64,000 bases of DNA. Origin: Pirellulales bacterium (lineage in GTDB: Bacteria; Planctomycetota; Planctomycetia; Pirellulales; JALHPA01). The position numbers and the translations under genes are program-made. Each line of letters starts with the position of its first letter. Position 1 is the first letter of the stretch. The notes under the pieces were generated by a model. That model was not told where the DNA came from, ran no database searches, and worked only from the letters and a program-made list of their open reading frames with translations. Shown here in pieces: positions 61,918 to 64,000 of the stretch. The stretch lies in the NCBI GenBank assembly GCA_033762255.1, contig JANRLT010000022.1, forward strand, positions 1 through 64,000. The letters are read 5' to 3'.

Positions 61918-64000
61918 TTATGTTAAGGGAAATTGAAGTTGCCGCTGGCAGAGCCGCGCCAGCGATGCCCGACCGGTCACCAGCACCAGGGTTCTTCCCC
62001 GTTCGCTGGCGCACAGCCGCAATAAAATCGCCTCGGCTTCGTCATCTGGCAAGGTATCCAACGTGCCATCCACCAAAAGCACCGATGGTTGCTGAACCAG
62101 CGCGCGGGCCAGCATCAGTTTACGTAATTGATTCCCCGTGAGGGGTTGGCCATTGGTCGCCACCACCGTATCCAGTCCCTGCGGTAAATCCAGCACATCG
62201 TCCAGCAGGCCCACCTGTTCCAAGGCCCGCTGTAATTCGGACGCGGAAATATCGGCCCGACCGAGATGGATGTTTTCGGCGATGGTCCTTTCAAAAACCT
62301 CAATATCGCGAACCAACACCACCACCGAGCGCAATAAATCGGTGGGCAGCCCGCGGTAATCCAATCCGCCAATCGCGACATGGCCACTTTGGGGCGTGCG
62401 CAGTCCATATAATAAGTCTAACATAACGCTCTTGCCGCCGCCGCTAGGTCCGACCAGGACGATGCGTTCTCCCGCGGAAATCGTCAAATCCAGGTTTTTT
62501 AACACTGGAGGACGATGGGGAAAACTATAACTGACCTGCTGCATCCGCAAATCGGGATTATCCGGGAGCTTGGCCAGCATTTGGCTTCCCTGGGGTTCAA
62601 TGGGAAGCTCAAATAGGTGATTTAGCTTATCCATCGAGGCCATGACATCATAAAAGCTTTCCAAATGTTTACCCAATTTGGCAAATGAGTCCACAATGGT
62701 CGCCACAATCAGGTTGGCCGCGACCAGTTGGCCCAGGGTCATTTGCTGCGAAATGACGAGCCACCCCCCCAGGCCCAACAGCACCGTGGTGGCCAGGGCC
62801 TGCATTCCCAGGGCAAACATAATCTGGCGTATGAGGATGCGAAAATGCCGTTGGCGGGCGATTAAATATTCCGAAGAGATCTGATCGACGCGTTCCATCG
62901 CAAAGCGCGCCGCGCCATTATAACGCAGCGCAATGGGTGAATCGGACAGATCCTCCAGCCAACTGGCCATATTGTATTTGGTGCGGGACTCGGCGATCGA
63001 GGATTGGATCGCCCCCCGTCCCATCACAAATAACACGATCACCAACATCGTGACCAGGATAATATCAAATCCCAATAGCCAGGGATGATAAAACGCTAGC
63101 ACCGCCATGCCAATAAACGTATTTAATACCAGTGAAATGCCGTCCAGCAGCAATTGCGCGGTGACTTTTTGCACGGTGACAATTTCAAAGTAGCGATTGA
63201 CCAGTTCCCGCCCCGACTGCCGGTCCAGGGCTTCGCTGCGCACGCGAGGCAAACGATAGGCCAAATCCGCCACGATCCGCGCAAAAAGCCGCCGCTGAAT
63301 AATTTCCACGACAAACGTCTGCAACGTCCGCAAGGCCGCCTGAAAAGCCAAAATAATAAATAACATGATCGCCAGGATGATCACTGGCTGGAAAAACCGC
63401 CCAAAGGCGACCGTGCTGACCAACGACTCCACGGCCAAGGGCGTAGCCAGTGACAATAGGCCAATCACCACCGCAAAAATCAGCACCATCCATATGTCAT
63501 ACCATTCGGGCTTTAATAGTTCCCAAAACTGGCGGTGCGGGGCGCTATGTTCGTGATGCTCGGCCCAGCCAGCGTGATCCAAGGTCTCAATGGCGAACAC
63601 CCGCGCGACCGGGGGGACATTTTTACTTTCCAGGTACTGCTCTAACTTTTCCGGCTCGAGCGTACGAACTTCCGACGCCGCGGCCTCAAACAGGGTCACG
63701 CCATGATGGTCCAAACTGGTCAAACCCAGCCAAGTTTGGTCGGGTAACAGCATGATCGCCTGCAATCCAGCCTGGCATAGCTCCAAAAGCTGCTGGTGGG
63801 TGCAATCAATGACCCGGCAGCGCTGGTCCAGCGTATGCTCGGCCGTTAATAACCATTTTGACCAATCATCGGGGAGTGTCTCTGGCTGTTGGGCGGCGTT
63901 TTCCTCCAAAGTGCGCCGCAACCGCGCGCGATCCACCGTATGCCCGGTCTCCAAGGACCAATGGTCAAAGATCCACAGGACCTGGCTGAGGTGTTGCAGG
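61918..64000 (-). CDS. ABC exporter subunit with degenerate ATPase motifs (5' end cut by window edge)
   Basis: The frame stays open past the TTG at 63954 to the right edge, so the true start may lie outside. The protein has an N-terminal region of about 150 residues without a clear domain, six membrane segments (about 160-430) as in type I secretion ABC proteins, and an ATPase domain. Walker A is intact (GPSGGGKS). However, the Q-loop has VRD, the signature is LTGNQ rather than LSGGQ, Walker B is VLLVDGT (the catalytic Glu is Gly), and the switch His is Gly (VTGRAS). Such a domain probably binds ATP but hydrolyses it poorly. HlyD and TolC genes follow, so it is the inner-membrane part of an exporter. 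Confidence 0.88.
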   Translation of the reverse strand, partial: LQHLSQVLWIFDHWSLETGHTVDRARLRRTLEENAAQQPETLPDDWSKWLLTAEHTLDQRCRVIDCTHQQLLELCQAGLQAIMLLPDQTWLGLTSLDHHGVTLFEAAASEVRTLEPEKLEQYLESKNVPPVARVFAIETLDHAGWAEHHEHSAPHRQFWELLKPEWYDIWMVLIFAVVIGLLSLATPLAVESLVSTVAFGRFFQPVIILAIMLFIILAFQAALRTLQTFVVEIIQRRLFARIVADLAYRLPRVRSEALDRQSGRELVNRYFEIVTVQKVTAQLLLDGISLVLNTFIGMAVLAFYHPWLLGFDIILVTMLVIVLFVMGRGAIQSSIAESRTKYNMASWLEDLSDSPIALRYNGAARFAMERVDQISSEYLIARQRHFRILIRQIMFALGMQALATTVLLGLGGWLVISQQMTLGQLVAANLIVATIVDSFAKLGKHLESFYDVMASMDKLNHLFELPIEPQGSQMLAKLPDNPDLRMQQVSYSFPHRPPVLKNLDLTISAGERIVLVGPSGGGKSVMLDLLYGLRTPQSGHVAIGGLDYRGLPTDLLRSVVVLVRDIEVFERTIAENIHLGRADISASELQRALEQVGLLDDVLDLPQGLDTVVATNGQPLTGNQLRKLMLARALVQQPSVLLVDGTLDTLPDDEAEAILLRLCASERGRTLVLVTGRASLARLCQRQLQFPLT

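Noticed and set aside
1-64000. tRNA genes, CRISPR arrays or insertion sequences
   Set aside because: I looked in the gaps between genes for T-loop motifs, direct repeats and transposase-like ORFs and found none.

Overview
The window looks like a chromosomal segment from a planctomycete, most likely of the Pirellulales type. The evidence is the set of families typical of that phylum: a DUF1549/DUF1553 cytochrome-like protein followed by a DUF1501 protein, a DUF1559 protein with a prepilin N-terminus, a DUF1080 protein, two PEP-CTERM proteins, a very large dockerin-bearing surface protein with an LEERFALS motif near its N-terminus, and a giant alpha-2-macroglobulin-like protein with TPR repeats. 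I saw no rRNA, tRNA, CRISPR array, transposase or phage gene.

Layout. 1-3.5 kb: the end of an exopolysaccharide cluster (sulfotransferase, glycosyltransferase, Wzz-like protein). 3.7-9.9 kb: a self-contained two-module NRPS (A-PCP-C-A-PCP-TE). My reading of its specificity pockets gives cysteine for module 1 and proline for module 2. 10-16 kb: mixed housekeeping and secreted genes (M28 peptidase with PDZ domains, DUF971, purine nucleoside phosphorylase, DUF1080, a DUF4105 lipoprotein, a thioredoxin-like protein). 16.5-25.4 kb: the macroglobulin-like giant. 25.7-31.5 kb: a PEP-CTERM protein, then a tight run of Ser/Thr kinase, hemB, hemL and cdd. 31.5-37.8 kb: nucleoside transporter, PGM2-like sugar phosphomutase, a PilZ/HD-GYP pair and upp. 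38-41.6 kb: a PEP-CTERM protein and an island of small putative stress genes (DUF421, two small membrane proteins, a Lys-rich 79-residue protein) with two divergent sigma-54-like promoter sequences. 41.8-48 kb: the DUF1549-DUF1501-PPC trio, deoC and pirin. 48-56.8 kb: the giant surface protein. 57.3-58.3 kb: DUF1559. 58.4-64 kb: a TolC-HlyD-ABC export operon that runs off the right edge.

How the genes may work together. Purine nucleoside phosphorylase, cdd, the CNT-type transporter, the PGM2-like mutase (possibly a phosphopentomutase), upp and deoC together cover nucleoside uptake and salvage, although they are dispersed over about 35 kb. hemB and hemL are two consecutive-pathway tetrapyrrole enzymes, here coupled to a membrane Ser/Thr kinase. 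HD-GYP and PilZ form a c-di-GMP degradation/sensing pair. The ABC-HlyD-TolC operon is an envelope-spanning exporter, but its ATPase domain lacks most catalytic motifs.

The points most worth following up are the predicted Cys-Pro NRPS, the degenerate ABC ATPase, the divergent sigma-54-like promoters of the small-gene island, the macroglobulin that has lost its thioester motif and carries a repeated C-terminal module, and the internally duplicated giant surface protein. Functions are assigned from motifs read by eye; no database search was run.
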